This document shows positions 41,544 to 49,873 of a stretch of 64,000 nt of DNA, piece after piece. A program made the position numbers and the translations under genes. The DNA is taken from assembly GCF_000243335.1 (NCBI RefSeq), contig NZ_JH597773.1, positions 1,977,550 to 2,041,549 of the forward strand, read 5' to 3'. The notes beneath the pieces were generated by a model that ran no database searches, had not been told where the DNA came from, and saw only the letters and a program-made list of their open reading frames with translations. The DNA is from Leptonema illini DSM 21528. Lineage in GTDB: Bacteria > Spirochaetota > Leptospiria > Leptospirales > Leptonemataceae. Every line of letters starts with the position of its first letter. Positions within the stretch are counted from its first letter, which is position 1.

Positions 41544-42674
41544 GTGCGTACAATCATCTTCTTTTCCATTTTCGTAACCATCTTCGCTCTGATGAACGCC
41601 TACGTTCATTTTCGCTTTGTGCAGCGGCTTGCCATACCCGACATCTACCGACACATTGGAACAGGCCTTGTCGTATTCCTGTTCGTCTGTCAGCTGATGT
41701 ATGCGGCCTCCTTTCGCTTTGACGTGTTTCCGGGAACGGTCTTCCTCGTGCTTGGCACGGCCATCGGTTTTTCTTTCATGCTCTTTGTCGTCGCCCTCGG
41801 ATACGATTTCTTACGCACGGCAACCGATCTCATCCTGCGACCGAACGGCGGACGACTGCGCCTCGCCCTTGATGGCGTCGCCCTGCTCGTGATGAGCGTG
41901 TATCTTGTGTCGGGCCTCGTGGGCGGGATGCGCGATCCGGCCTGGGTGCACGTGCGCGTGCCGGTTTCTGTTCCGGAGCATAAGGCCTTTCATATCGTTC
42001 AGCTCAGCGACGTGCACGTCGGTCATGTGATCAAGAAGCCCTTTGTCGAACGTCTTGTGGCTCGAATCAACGAAAGCGTGCCCGATATCGTCGTGATCAC
42101 CGGAGACCTGGTCGATCGCGATCCCGATAGCATCGCCGACGATCTCGCCCCACTTGCCGGCCTGAAAACGCGCTACGGCGTCTATTTTGCCGCCGGCAAT
42201 CACGAATACTTTCATCGTCCACTGCGTTCTCTTGAGATCCTGCGCGGACTTGGCGTCAAAGTACTCGATGACGAGTCCACCGTCCTTCGCGACGAGTCTG
42301 GCAGGGCCATCCTCAACATCGTAGGGCTTCGCGATCCCGTCGGTCGCAGCATGCAAATCCTGCTGCCCGATCCCGATAAGGCATTCGCCTCTGTTAACAG
42401 GGATCTGCCGACGATCGTTCTTGCCCATCAGCCCGTCTGGATCAACGAAATCGAACGCTTCCAGCCCGACCTCGTTCTCTCGGGCCACACACACGGCGGC
42501 CAGATCTTCCCGTTCTCGTATCTTGTGTACTTGAATCAGCCCTATTTGAACGGCCTGCACTCTTATCAGGACGGTCGCTATATCTATATCAGCAGAGGAA
42601 CGGGCTTCTGGGGCCCACCGATCCGCGTTCTTGCGCAGAGCGAGATCACGGAGCTTGTTTTGAGTGAGGAATAA
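41544..42674 (+). CDS. Membrane-anchored calcineurin-like metallophosphoesterase
   Basis: This 376-residue protein has about four N-terminal membrane helices (residues 1-130) followed by a cytosol- or periplasm-facing metallophosphoesterase domain. The metal-site motifs are complete: IVQLSDVHVGHV, VVITGDLVDRDPD, YFAAGNHEYFH, TIVLAHQP and LVLSGHTHGGQIFPF. The family (YaeI/YkuE-like) includes UDP-2,3-diacylglucosamine and phospholipid phosphoesterases. The membrane anchor suits a lipid substrate but does not prove one. The start chosen at 41544 appears to be GTG (MRTIIFFSIFV). It is followed by a repeat-rich gap with no gene. Confidence 0.9.
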   Translation: MRTIIFFSIFVTIFALMNAYVHFRFVQRLAIPDIYRHIGTGLVVFLFVCQLMYAASFRFDVFPGTVFLVLGTAIGFSFMLFVVALGYDFLRTATDLILRPNGGRLRLALDGVALLVMSVYLVSGLVGGMRDPAWVHVRVPVSVPEHKAFHIVQLSDVHVGHVIKKPFVERLVARINESVPDIVVITGDLVDRDPDSIADDLAPLAGLKTRYGVYFAAGNHEYFHRPLRSLEILRGLGVKVLDDESTVLRDESGRAILNIVGLRDPVGRSMQILLPDPDKAFASVNRDLPTIVLAHQPVWINEIERFQPDLVLSGHTHGGQIFPFSYLVYLNQPYLNGLHSYQDGRYIYISRGTGFWGPPIRVLAQSEITELVLSEE

Positions 42675-42683
42675 GAGCCAGAT

Positions 42684-43165
42684 GTGGTTAACCTCAGAGG
42701 GCACGGAGGACGCGGAGGGAAGAAAAGGGACCTGAGGAGTTAGTCCTTGGATTGGCAGCGGATCTTCGTGGATTTTAATAGAAAGGCGAAAACCGTTAAA
42801 CCACGGAGGCACGGAGGAGGAAGAGAGGTGGAAGGAGAAGATTTTTTGGTCCACGAAAAACGCGAAAAGCGCGAAAGAAAATCAGGACAGGGACAGGAAA
42901 GCAACGCAATTTAGCGGTCTACTGATTGCCAGTCATAAAGGACATCGGAATTCCCGTTTTTCAGGTTTGCGCCCTCCGTGGTCATCCCTCCTCTCCGGAT
43001 CTATTCCGCGCCTTTCATGCTCACCCTTTCTTCCCCGACTTTCTCCGTGCCTCCGTGGTCACCCATCTTCCCCGGATTTCCTCCGCTCTCTCAGCGTCCT
43101 CCGCGGTTACCTTCTCCCCCGGATTTCCTCCGCGCTCTCAGCGCCCTCCGCGGTTAACCACTCCC
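42684..43165. repeat. Intergenic repeat block with large inverted arms
   Basis: No gene is present in this 495-bp gap. The left part (42684-42840) contains GGTTAACCTCAGAGGGCACG, GGACGCGGAGGG and GTTAAACCACGGAGGCACGG. The right part (42965-43165) holds several reverse-complement copies, for example CAGCGTCCTCCGCGGTTACC and CAGCGCCCTCCGCGGTTAAC, interspersed with CCCCGGATTTCCTCCG. The two sides could pair into a long imperfect hairpin. Between them lies GTCCACGAAAAACGCGAAAA (42851-42870), the element also seen at 14.1-14.5 kb. Such GGTTAACC-GAGG repeats look dispersed through the genome. Confidence 0.7.
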
Positions 43166-43169
43166 CCTC

Positions 43170-43691
43170 TCACACAATCGGATCAGGGCAGGTCTTACGA
43201 TGCCCGCATTTCTCGCAGTGTGCTCCCATCCAGACACGATCAAACTGATTCATGATCGCCTGAACGAACTGCCGATCGGTTGTGATAAAGCCCGATTCAA
43301 AGTTACGCCGGTTCGGGCTTTTCATGCCCAGGCCGGCGCCGGTGAGGTTCGCCGATCCTGAGTAGGCGAAAGTTCCGTCGATAATCACATGCTTGAAATG
43401 GATGCGCGGACAGAGCACGCGCTCCATCTGCTCCCAGAGTCGTGGATATTTATCAAAGCTTGCGCGAAAGCGCGGGCCCGGCTCTTTTGCATGGGCAAGG
43501 CGGATGGCCACACCCTTTGCGACGATGGCATCAAGGATGGCCAGGAACGATCGGCTGCCGCGCGCCGTTTTCACGTGCAGATCCTTGATGTCGGCGGTGC
43601 CGATCCAGACGAACTTGCTGGCCTTCGCTACGGGCCCGATAACGCGCTCATAGAGCTCGGCATCGGTGATGAATTCGGTCGAGCCGGTCAT
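43170..43691 (-). CDS. Phospholipase D-like single-HKD protein
   Basis: This 173-residue protein has one HKD-type motif, HFKHVIIDGTFAYSGSANLTGAG, in which His, Lys and Asp are all present (HxKx4D). The N-terminal strand-helix pattern (FVWIGTADIKDLHVK, GSRSFLAILDAIVAKGVAIR) matches the PLD/nuclease fold. With one motif it would need to dimerise to form an active site, as bacterial Nuc-type enzymes do. The C-terminus carries a CxxC...C arrangement (HCEKCGHRKTCPDP) that may bind zinc. A nuclease or phospholipase role are both possible. It is the last of the minus-strand genes that begin at 46.3 kb. Confidence 0.82.
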   Translation of the reverse strand: MTGSTEFITDAELYERVIGPVAKASKFVWIGTADIKDLHVKTARGSRSFLAILDAIVAKGVAIRLAHAKEPGPRFRASFDKYPRLWEQMERVLCPRIHFKHVIIDGTFAYSGSANLTGAGLGMKSPNRRNFESGFITTDRQFVQAIMNQFDRVWMGAHCEKCGHRKTCPDPIV

Positions 43692-43725
43692 CCGATAGAC
43701 GTCAGGATAGGTGCGAGATTCCAGC

Positions 43726-44982
43726 TCACACGTTATCCTCTTTGATCAGAATAAAATTGGCCACCCACTGAAACACGAAGAATCCGACAAGAAACGCAGC
43801 CGTCATTATATTGAAGATCTCCCCCTTTATAAAAACAAGAGAGATACCGGCGACCCCGATAGCGGCAAGCACCGCCGTATACACCGGAAGCACGTACTTT
43901 GACTTCGCCGGAGAAAGCATCGAGCCGCACGGAACCATCATAAGGAAACCGAAGACGGCCAGCGTCAGGTAACGCTGATCTGAGAGGGCGAAGAAAAGGG
44001 CGATGCCTGCCAGAAAAAGAAGAAGCGAGAGTCCGACGAAATTGGCGCTCCAGCGTTCCTTCTTATCAAGAAGCAGGCGACCGTATTTGTTCAGGCGAAG
44101 AAAGAGGTTGCCGATGGGATTGATCACCCACGTAGAGAAGGCCAGGAGCGTCAGACCGACGATTACGGGAATGAGGTACGGCTGCCATGCTTCGTTACGC
44201 TGTGCGATCGCTCGCAGACCGCGAACCCCCAGGAAGAAGCCGATCAATACGGCCCACTGCCCTTTTGCCGAGAGCTTTCCCATAAAGAAGCTGTATTTCA
44301 GATAGAGCCGATAGAACAGGCTTCGAGCCTTCAGCGCCTCAAGAAGCCCGGACTGGGCAAGCGAGAAATCCGGATCTTTCTGCAAGGCCTCTTTAAAATG
44401 TTCGAGCGCCTTTCTGTGATCCCCTTTTTCAAGAAGCCCCCAGCCATAGTTCGTATGCGTGAAGGCGTTTTCGGGATCTTCGCGAAGCGCCCCTTCGATC
44501 GTGGCAAACGATTCCTGTTTGCGGTTCAGCTTCAAAAGGGCGCTGCTTCGCGTATTCAACGCCAGCAGATTCTCGGCGTCGATGGCCAGCGCCTCTTCGG
44601 CCAGTTGCAGCGCCTGTTCGAACTGTTTTCGCGCAAGCTTCACCTGCCCGAGCAGAGCGAAGAAATCTGCGTCATAGGGATCGAGCTCTATGGCCTGTTT
44701 CAGATCTCGCTCGGCGTCGTCAAAGCGATCGAGCTGTATCTCTGCACGAGCCCTGATGTAAAACAGAAGGGCGTTATCGGGCTCGTATCCGATCGCGTTA
44801 TTCACGACAAGCAGAGCGGCCTGATGTTTATCCTGCTGGATATTGATCTCGGCCAGCATGGCCAGGTAATCGGCGTTTGTATGATCGCCGGCAAGCAAGT
44901 CCCGCAGCAACTGCTCGGCCTGTACGTACTTCTTCTGCTGAACGAGGATCTGTATCTTTGAGATATGATTCTGTGTTTCCAT
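43726..44982 (-). CDS. TPR-repeat protein with C-terminal membrane domain
   Basis: This 418-residue protein has about six tetratricopeptide repeats in the first 230 residues (for example VQAEQLLRDLLAGDHTNADY, DRFDDAERDLKQAIELDPYD, DHRKALEHFKEALQKDPDFS). The rest is a membrane domain of about six helices in two groups, with the linker LRLNKYGRLLLDKKERWSAN between. The TPR part should be a cytoplasmic protein-interaction scaffold. The neighbour upstream on the same strand is an AAA+ ATPase that also has TPR repeats, so the two may work as a membrane-tethered assembly. No enzyme motif is visible. The gap to that neighbour is 32 bases, indicating an operon. Confidence 0.82.
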   Translation of the reverse strand: METQNHISKIQILVQQKKYVQAEQLLRDLLAGDHTNADYLAMLAEINIQQDKHQAALLVVNNAIGYEPDNALLFYIRARAEIQLDRFDDAERDLKQAIELDPYDADFFALLGQVKLARKQFEQALQLAEEALAIDAENLLALNTRSSALLKLNRKQESFATIEGALREDPENAFTHTNYGWGLLEKGDHRKALEHFKEALQKDPDFSLAQSGLLEALKARSLFYRLYLKYSFFMGKLSAKGQWAVLIGFFLGVRGLRAIAQRNEAWQPYLIPVIVGLTLLAFSTWVINPIGNLFLRLNKYGRLLLDKKERWSANFVGLSLLLFLAGIALFFALSDQRYLTLAVFGFLMMVPCGSMLSPAKSKYVLPVYTAVLAAIGVAGISLVFIKGEIFNIMTAAFLVGFFVFQWVANFILIKEDNV

Positions 44983-45014
44983 TCCGTGCTCCGCCGTGTT
45001 TTATTGCCGTCCGA

Positions 45015-46331
45015 TTATTTTTTGATCTTCAGATACGCGAGGATGTCGTCGTACAGACCGCCGTCGTTGGCGAACAGGGCGAAATTCTTCGCCGTCATAA
45101 ACCAGTCCTGCGTGCTCGGCTTATGCTTTTTCAGCGCCTGCTGAAGATCCTTTGTTCCGATGGGCTTCGGGATGCCGTCGACAAAGGCCGATTCAAGCTT
45201 TGCCTCAATGGCGATGTCGATGACGGCGTCGATATCGGCGCCTGAATACTTCTCCATCTTCGCGGCCAGAGAGCGAAAGTCGATCGTATCGACGGGTCGG
45301 TTCTTCAGCTTCAGACGCAATATGGATTCGCGCGTCTCTTCGTCGGGCGGTGGAATGAAGATGATGCGATCAAAGCGTCCGGGACGACGAAACGCCGGAT
45401 CCAGATTCCACGGCGTATTCGTCGCTCCGAGCACAAGCACGCCTTCGTTCGTGCTGTCGACTCCGTCAAGCTCCTGTAAGAACTGATTGATGAGGTGCCG
45501 GCCAGCCGATTGCTTCATATCGCTCCGGCTCGCTCCAAGGGCGTCGATCTCGTCGATAAAAAGAACGCAGGGAGTATTGCGTCTGGCAAGCTCGAAGATC
45601 TCATGCAGATTCTTCTCGCTGTTGCCGATCCACATATCGAGGATGTCGTTAAGCGTAACGCTAATAAAGCGGGCGTTAACCTCGCCGGCCGTCGCCCTTG
45701 CGATATGCGTCTTGCCGCATCCGGGCGGTCCGTATAAAAGAATGCCGCCGCCGGCCTTCTTGCCGTAGGCCTTATACAGCTCCGGATGCAGAAGCGGTCG
45801 GATGATCTTCATCTCGATCTCTTTTTTCACCGACTGCATGCCGCCGACATCGGCGAAGCGTATGTCGGGGCGTTCGAGAAAACGCTCGCTATCATCGCCG
45901 CTCGATGTGGCGTCGCTCATGCTTCCGCTTGAACGAAAACGCAGCTCGGAATCCAGCTCTTCGTCGGCAAAGGACGGATCAATGGCAAGGATGTGCCGGT
46001 AAACCTCGACGGCTCGGCCGATTGCGTTCTCTTTAAGAAGGCCGCGCGCATAGAGCGTCAGCGTATCAAGCGTCGCCTCCCCCGAAGATTCGGCAAGGGC
46101 CTCTTCAAGAATAAGATTACAGGCCGAGTAGTTCCCCCTGCTGAAAAAGATCTTCGCCAGTCCCGGTTTAGCCTTCGGATGTCGCCCCTGATCGAGAATG
46201 ACATACTGCCGTTCGGCCTCGTCCAGCCTGCCAAGCATCAGCAGGGTGTCGGCCAGGAGCAATCTGAGAGGCAGATTATCGGGAGAATGCTTGAGAGCCT
46301 CTTCAAGGGAGTTGATTGTTTCTTCGTTCAT
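45015..46331 (-). CDS. AAA+ ATPase with N-terminal TPR repeats
   Basis: This 438-residue protein has TPR repeats in the first 120 residues (SLEEALKHSPDNLPLRLLLA, LDEAERQYVILDQGRHPKAK) and an FtsH/CDC48-type AAA+ module after that. The ATPase shows GGILLYGPPGCGKTHIARAT (Walker A), CVLFIDEIDALGASRSD (Walker B), GATNTPWNLDPAFRRPGRFD (sensor 1 and arginine fingers) and a C-terminal lid. No protease or membrane segment is attached, so it resembles a stand-alone unfoldase/chaperone. I start at the ATG at 46331 (MNEETINSLEEAL). The longer frame from 46364 adds a cysteine-rich start that looks non-coding. It sits directly ahead of the membrane TPR protein, and the two presumably function together. 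Confidence 0.88.
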   Translation of the reverse strand: MNEETINSLEEALKHSPDNLPLRLLLADTLLMLGRLDEAERQYVILDQGRHPKAKPGLAKIFFSRGNYSACNLILEEALAESSGEATLDTLTLYARGLLKENAIGRAVEVYRHILAIDPSFADEELDSELRFRSSGSMSDATSSGDDSERFLERPDIRFADVGGMQSVKKEIEMKIIRPLLHPELYKAYGKKAGGGILLYGPPGCGKTHIARATAGEVNARFISVTLNDILDMWIGNSEKNLHEIFELARRNTPCVLFIDEIDALGASRSDMKQSAGRHLINQFLQELDGVDSTNEGVLVLGATNTPWNLDPAFRRPGRFDRIIFIPPPDEETRESILRLKLKNRPVDTIDFRSLAAKMEKYSGADIDAVIDIAIEAKLESAFVDGIPKPIGTKDLQQALKKHKPSTQDWFMTAKNFALFANDGGLYDDILAYLKIKK

Positions 46332-46517
46332 AGATCGATACCCGCCGCAATCCGAAAAGCACATGCATGCAGTTTCTGGACGGACTGTAGATTTTTCATC
46401 CTATAAGGGGTTGTCTCGCCCGGCATCTGGCCGGTCAAACAAAAAAGCCCTCCGGATTCCGGACGCCTGCTCGTACGCTGACGCACGGGCTCCAGACAGG
46501 AAAAAAAGACGAGACGC

Positions 46518-46553
46518 TTGTCGAGCCCAGGATTAGATTGTATACAATCTAAT
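46518..46553 (+). promoter_or_regulatory. gpx-ohrR promoter with perfect 22-bp palindrome (OhrR-type operator)
   Basis: TTGTCG (46518-46523), 17 bases, TATACA (46541-46546) make a sigma-70-type promoter. A perfect palindrome with half-site ATTAGATTGTA covers 46532-46553 and includes the -10. Its core, TTGTATACAA, is the classic operator of OhrR/MarR-type peroxide sensors, and an OhrR gene is the second gene of the operon. Confidence 0.8.
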
Positions 46554-46568
46554 TTAACAGGAGTCACT

Positions 46569-47051
46569 ATGTCACTGCATGAATTAACAGCGACCCGCAA
46601 CGACGGAAAAGAAGAAGGCCTGGATTCTTATAAAGGCAAGGTGCTGCTCGTGGTGAACACGGCGTCGCAGTGCGGATTCACACCGCAATACAAAGGATTG
46701 CAGGAGCTTTATACGAAGCACAGAGAAAAAGGCTTTGAGGTTCTCGGCTTTCCCTGCGACCAGTTCGGCCATCAGGAGCCGGGATCTGACGAAGAGATTC
46801 ACAGCTTCTGCGAGCGCAATTTCGGCGTTACGTTCCCGCTTTTCAAGAAGATCGAGGTAAACGGCGACAACACACATCCGGTATTTGAATACTTAAAGAA
46901 AAACGCTCCGGGCCTTCTCGGGCAGCGCATCAAATGGAACTTCACGAAGTTCCTGGTCGATGGTCAAGGCAAGGTGATCAAACGATATGCGCCGACGACG
47001 ACGCCTGAAAAGATCGAGTCCGACATTAAAGAACTTCTTGAAGCGAAGTAA
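46569..47051 (+). CDS. Glutathione peroxidase-like peroxidase (cysteine type)
   Basis: This 160-residue peroxidase of the glutathione/thioredoxin peroxidase family reduces organic hydroperoxides or hydrogen peroxide. The active-site segment is VVNTASQCGFTPQYKGLQ, with peroxidatic Cys35 in place of selenocysteine. It is followed by the catalytic Gln in GFPCDQFGHQEPG and the Trp/Asn in RIKWNFTKFLVD, so the tetrad is complete. Bacterial cysteine forms commonly use thioredoxin. The ATG at 46569 has AGGAG seven bases upstream. The longer frame from 46518 would cross the promoter. It is the first gene of a two-gene operon with ohrR, which matches its antioxidant role. Confidence 0.94.
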   Translation: MSLHELTATRNDGKEEGLDSYKGKVLLVVNTASQCGFTPQYKGLQELYTKHREKGFEVLGFPCDQFGHQEPGSDEEIHSFCERNFGVTFPLFKKIEVNGDNTHPVFEYLKKNAPGLLGQRIKWNFTKFLVDGQGKVIKRYAPTTTPEKIESDIKELLEAK

Positions 47052-47067
47052 GGGCAACGTAAGACAG

Positions 47068-47508
47068 ATGGCCGATTCGCTCGCCCTCGAGAATCAGATC
47101 TGCTTTCCCGTATATGCAAGCTCGCGGCTGATGACGGCGCTTTACCAGCCGCTGCTAACCGAGATCGGGCTGACGTATCCGCGTTACCTCGTCATGCTTG
47201 TTCTGTGGGAGCAGGACGGCATCGCGTTGAAAGAGATCGGACGTCGGCTGCTTCTTGATTCGGGTACGCTTACGCCGCTTCTGCGGGCACTCGAAAAACA
47301 GGGGCTGCTGAAACGTCGTAAAGACCCTGATGATGAGCGTAGCCTGATCGTGCTTCTTACGGCAAAAGGCAGGGCCCTTCGCGAAAAGGCTGCCTGTATT
47401 CCCGAGCAGCTTCTGAAAAAAACCGGTGCATCTCCATCGGATGTTGTTCGCTTGAAGAAAGAGCTGGATCGCCTGCTTTTCACTCTGCAAGAAGCGGTTT
47501 CTGTTTGA
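47068..47508 (+). CDS. ohrR: OhrR-type MarR-family peroxide-sensing repressor
   Basis: This 146-residue MarR-family regulator begins MADSLALENQICFPVYASSR. Cys12 stands where OhrR proteins carry the cysteine that is oxidised by organic hydroperoxides. The winged helix is complete (IALKEIGRRLLLDSGTLTPL, LRALEKQGLLKRRKDPDDER, IVLLTAKGRAL). It lies 16 bases after the peroxidase gene, and the palindrome at the operon promoter has an OhrR-type core. The expected circuit is that oxidation of Cys12 releases the operator and induces peroxidase and repressor together. A longer frame from 46987 lies inside the peroxidase gene and is unlikely. Confidence 0.92.
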   Translation: MADSLALENQICFPVYASSRLMTALYQPLLTEIGLTYPRYLVMLVLWEQDGIALKEIGRRLLLDSGTLTPLLRALEKQGLLKRRKDPDDERSLIVLLTAKGRALREKAACIPEQLLKKTGASPSDVVRLKKELDRLLFTLQEAVSV

Positions 47509-47539
47509 CGCCTGAAGCCGTTAGCGGCCTCTTAATAAG

Positions 47540-48199
47540 GTGCAGCCGGAATCCATCTTTCCCTTTCTTGCAGAGGCGCCGGCCGACTTCCGTCGCAGCT
47601 TCACGGCGTCTTTGATCCCGAAGCGTATTGCAAAAGGCGAATCGCTGGCCATGCAGGCCGATCTATGTTCTTACCTGCCTTTTGTGGCGCAGGGATCGGT
47701 GCGCGTCTTTCGCGTCGGCGAATCGGGCCGCGAGATCAACCTCTATCGCATTGAAGAAGGCGAAAGCTGCGTCATCACCGCCTTCTGCATTCTGAATCAG
47801 GAGGCCTTCCCTGCCTTTGCGACAGCCGAGCTTGATACCGATCTCTTTCTGCTGCCGGCCTCTTCTTTTCACGGCTGGATGAACCGCCACGAGTTCTTTC
47901 GATCCTACGTCTTCTCGCTCTTTTCGCGCAGATTCGCCTCCATCCTCACGTCTATCGAAGAGATCGCCTTCGGTCGCATGGACGAGCGCCTGGCGACGTT
48001 ACTCCTGCGCTTCGACGAAGACGAGATCCAGCGCACGCATCAGGAGCTGGCTCATGAGTTAAGCACGGCCCGCGAAGTGGTCAGCCGTCTCTTGAAAGAC
48101 TTTGAACGCGACGGCCTGCTTACGCTTTCACGGGGGCGCATCCGCATCGTCGACCGCGCCGGGCTGAAAAAAAGATGCGATTTTTTACCCGATCGGTGA
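47540..48199 (+). CDS. Crp/Fnr-family transcriptional regulator
   Basis: This 219-residue regulator has a cyclic-nucleotide-binding-type beta-barrel (residues about 15-130, with FVAQGSVRVFRVGESGREI and YRIEEGESCVITAF) and a C-terminal helix-turn-helix (THQELAHELSTAREVVSRLL, then FERDGLLTLSRGRIRI). No FNR-type N-terminal cysteine cluster is visible, so it is not an oxygen-sensing FNR. The ligand is unknown. The start is a GTG at 47540 preceded by AATAAGG. The next genes are a DUF2892 protein and an MFS transporter. Crp regulators beside DUF2892 or rhodanese genes often respond to nitrosative or sulphur stress, but that is only context. Confidence 0.9.
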   Translation: MQPESIFPFLAEAPADFRRSFTASLIPKRIAKGESLAMQADLCSYLPFVAQGSVRVFRVGESGREINLYRIEEGESCVITAFCILNQEAFPAFATAELDTDLFLLPASSFHGWMNRHEFFRSYVFSLFSRRFASILTSIEEIAFGRMDERLATLLLRFDEDEIQRTHQELAHELSTAREVVSRLLKDFERDGLLTLSRGRIRIVDRAGLKKRCDFLPDR

Positions 48200-48297
48200 T
48201 CTGATCACAGACAGATTCTAAAGTCCGTGTTACTATAATCTTATGAACCCGCCACCGGCCTGAAAGGCGTGGAGCGAGAATCAAAGGGAGGAATGCT

Positions 48298-48474
48298 ATG
48301 TCACAGAATGTAGGTGGAGTGGATCGTATCGTTCGTATCGTCGCCGGATTGGCCATCATCGCCGCCGGTATCTATTTCCAGAACTGGTGGGGTGTCGTCG
48401 GCGTCGTTCCGCTTCTTACGGGCTCGCTGGGATGGTGCCCGGCCTATCTGCCGTTCAAGATCAGCACGAAGTGA
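48298..48474 (+). CDS. DUF2892 (YgaP-type) small membrane protein
   Basis: This 58-residue protein reads MSQNVGGVDRIVRIVAGLAI and continues through two hydrophobic helices with GWWGVVG-like (NWWGVVGVVPLLTGSLGWCP) and the family ending AYLPFKIS. This is the DUF2892 domain, which occurs alone or fused to rhodanese in YgaP. GGGAGG lies seven bases before the ATG. Its last four bases are shared with the GTG start of the MFS gene. A sulphur-related or stress role is suspected from family context only. Confidence 0.92.
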   Translation: MSQNVGGVDRIVRIVAGLAIIAAGIYFQNWWGVVGVVPLLTGSLGWCPAYLPFKISTK

Positions 48475-49772
48475 GATTCCACACTCGCCTGCTCGATGCC
48501 TTTCGCGGCGCGGGCGGGCGAAATGTTTTCTTGCTCGGGCTCGTCAGCTTTTTCACAGACGTTTCGAGCGAGATGATCTATCCGCTATTGCCCGTCTTCC
48601 TGGCCGCCCTTGCACCGGCGCAGACGGCGCTTTTTATCGGCCTGATGGACGGCCTGGCGGAAAGCACGTCCGCCCTGCTTAAAATCATCGCCGGAAGCCT
48701 GAGCGACCGTATGCAGAATCGCAGGCTGCCCGCCATCATCGGTTACGCCATTTCAACGTTTTCAAGGCCGGCGATGGCCCTTGCAGGCGGCCCTCTTGCC
48801 GTCGTCACTCTCAGGTTTGCCGACCGTATCGGTAAGGGAATCCGCACACCGGGACGCGACGCCCTGATTCGCGAATCGGCACCGCCCGAATACCGCGGCC
48901 TTGCCTTCAGCTTTCACCGAGCGATGGACCATGCCGGAGCCGTTCTCGGCCCGATCCTTGCCCTGCTTATTCTGATGCTTCTTACGGTTCTCTCGCCTCA
49001 CGGCAATTCGGCTAACGATCAAGAAGCCGGATCTCTCAACAGCGCATTGCTTTTCTCAACAGGCGAAGGGGCGGTGCCCGTAGAGCACCTGCGCACGGTA
49101 TTTCTGATCGCACTTCTTCCGGGATTGTTTGCCCTGCTTGCTCTTTTTTTTGTTCGAGAACCACGACATGAAAAAGCGTCACGACATGATCGGAACGGTT
49201 CGCTGCCGCGATCGTTCTATGGCTTTGCCTTCTCCGTTTTCATTTTTACGTTAAGCAACAGCTCCGACCTGTTTCTCGTTTACCTGGCAGCCACGCGCTT
49301 TCAGGCGTCCTCCGCCGCACTGCTTCTGCTCTGGGTCGGGCTTCATATTACAAAGATCGTCTTTTCGCTGCCCGGAGGATCGTTATCCGACCGGCTCGGC
49401 CGCCGTCCCGTTATCATCGCCGGATGGCTTGTGTATGCGGCCGTATATGCGGGCTTCGCCTTCGCAACGGAGTTCCGATTTTACCTGCTATTTCTGTTTC
49501 TGTACGGCGCCTATTACGGACTCACCGAAGGCGCCGAGAAGGCCGCCGTCGCCGACTATGTCAGCGCAGCTCGCAGCGGAAGGGCCTTTGGAATCTATCA
49601 TGCTGCCGTCGGGTTCGCTGCTCTGCCGGCCAGCCTGCTCTTCGGCTGGATCTGGACGGCCTTCAACGCAGAGACAGCCTTCTTAACAGGGGCCCTGATC
49701 GCCGTCGGAGCCGCCGTTCTTCTTGTGTTTGTGCCTCGCCCGGAAGTCGCGCACAGTCACGAAGGACCTTAA
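48471..49772 (+). CDS. MFS transporter
   Basis: This 433-residue major facilitator protein has twelve predicted helices. The loop 2-3 signature is LMDGLAESTSALLKIIAGSLSDR, the first helices read FLLGLVSFFTDVSSEMIYPL, and the second half repeats the loop signature as LPGGSLSDRLGRRPVIIAGW. The substrate is unknown. The group with SSEMIYPLLP is widespread and uncharacterised. I start it at the GTG at 48471, overlapping the DUF2892 stop by four bases (GTGA), because the earlier ATG at 48387 would put 28 codons wholly inside the DUF2892 gene. Translation is therefore coupled to DUF2892, and both lie downstream of the Crp-type regulator. Confidence 0.9.
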   Translation: MRFHTRLLDAFRGAGGRNVFLLGLVSFFTDVSSEMIYPLLPVFLAALAPAQTALFIGLMDGLAESTSALLKIIAGSLSDRMQNRRLPAIIGYAISTFSRPAMALAGGPLAVVTLRFADRIGKGIRTPGRDALIRESAPPEYRGLAFSFHRAMDHAGAVLGPILALLILMLLTVLSPHGNSANDQEAGSLNSALLFSTGEGAVPVEHLRTVFLIALLPGLFALLALFFVREPRHEKASRHDRNGSLPRSFYGFAFSVFIFTLSNSSDLFLVYLAATRFQASSAALLLLWVGLHITKIVFSLPGGSLSDRLGRRPVIIAGWLVYAAVYAGFAFATEFRFYLLFLFLYGAYYGLTEGAEKAAVADYVSAARSGRAFGIYHAAVGFAALPASLLFGWIWTAFNAETAFLTGALIAVGAAVLLVFVPRPEVAHSHEGP

Positions 49773-49873
49773 AGCCCGAAAGCGATGCGAATTCGTGTCG
49801 TCACCTTCGCTACAGGGATAACCCTTGCTATCAATAAGCGATTCCGGGGTTTTATTCAGACTTTGCGAGGCTA

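Noticed and set aside
42684-43165. Possible CRISPR array in the repeat-rich gap
   Set aside because: Repeat units vary in length and orientation and are not separated by uniform unique spacers, and no cas gene is near.
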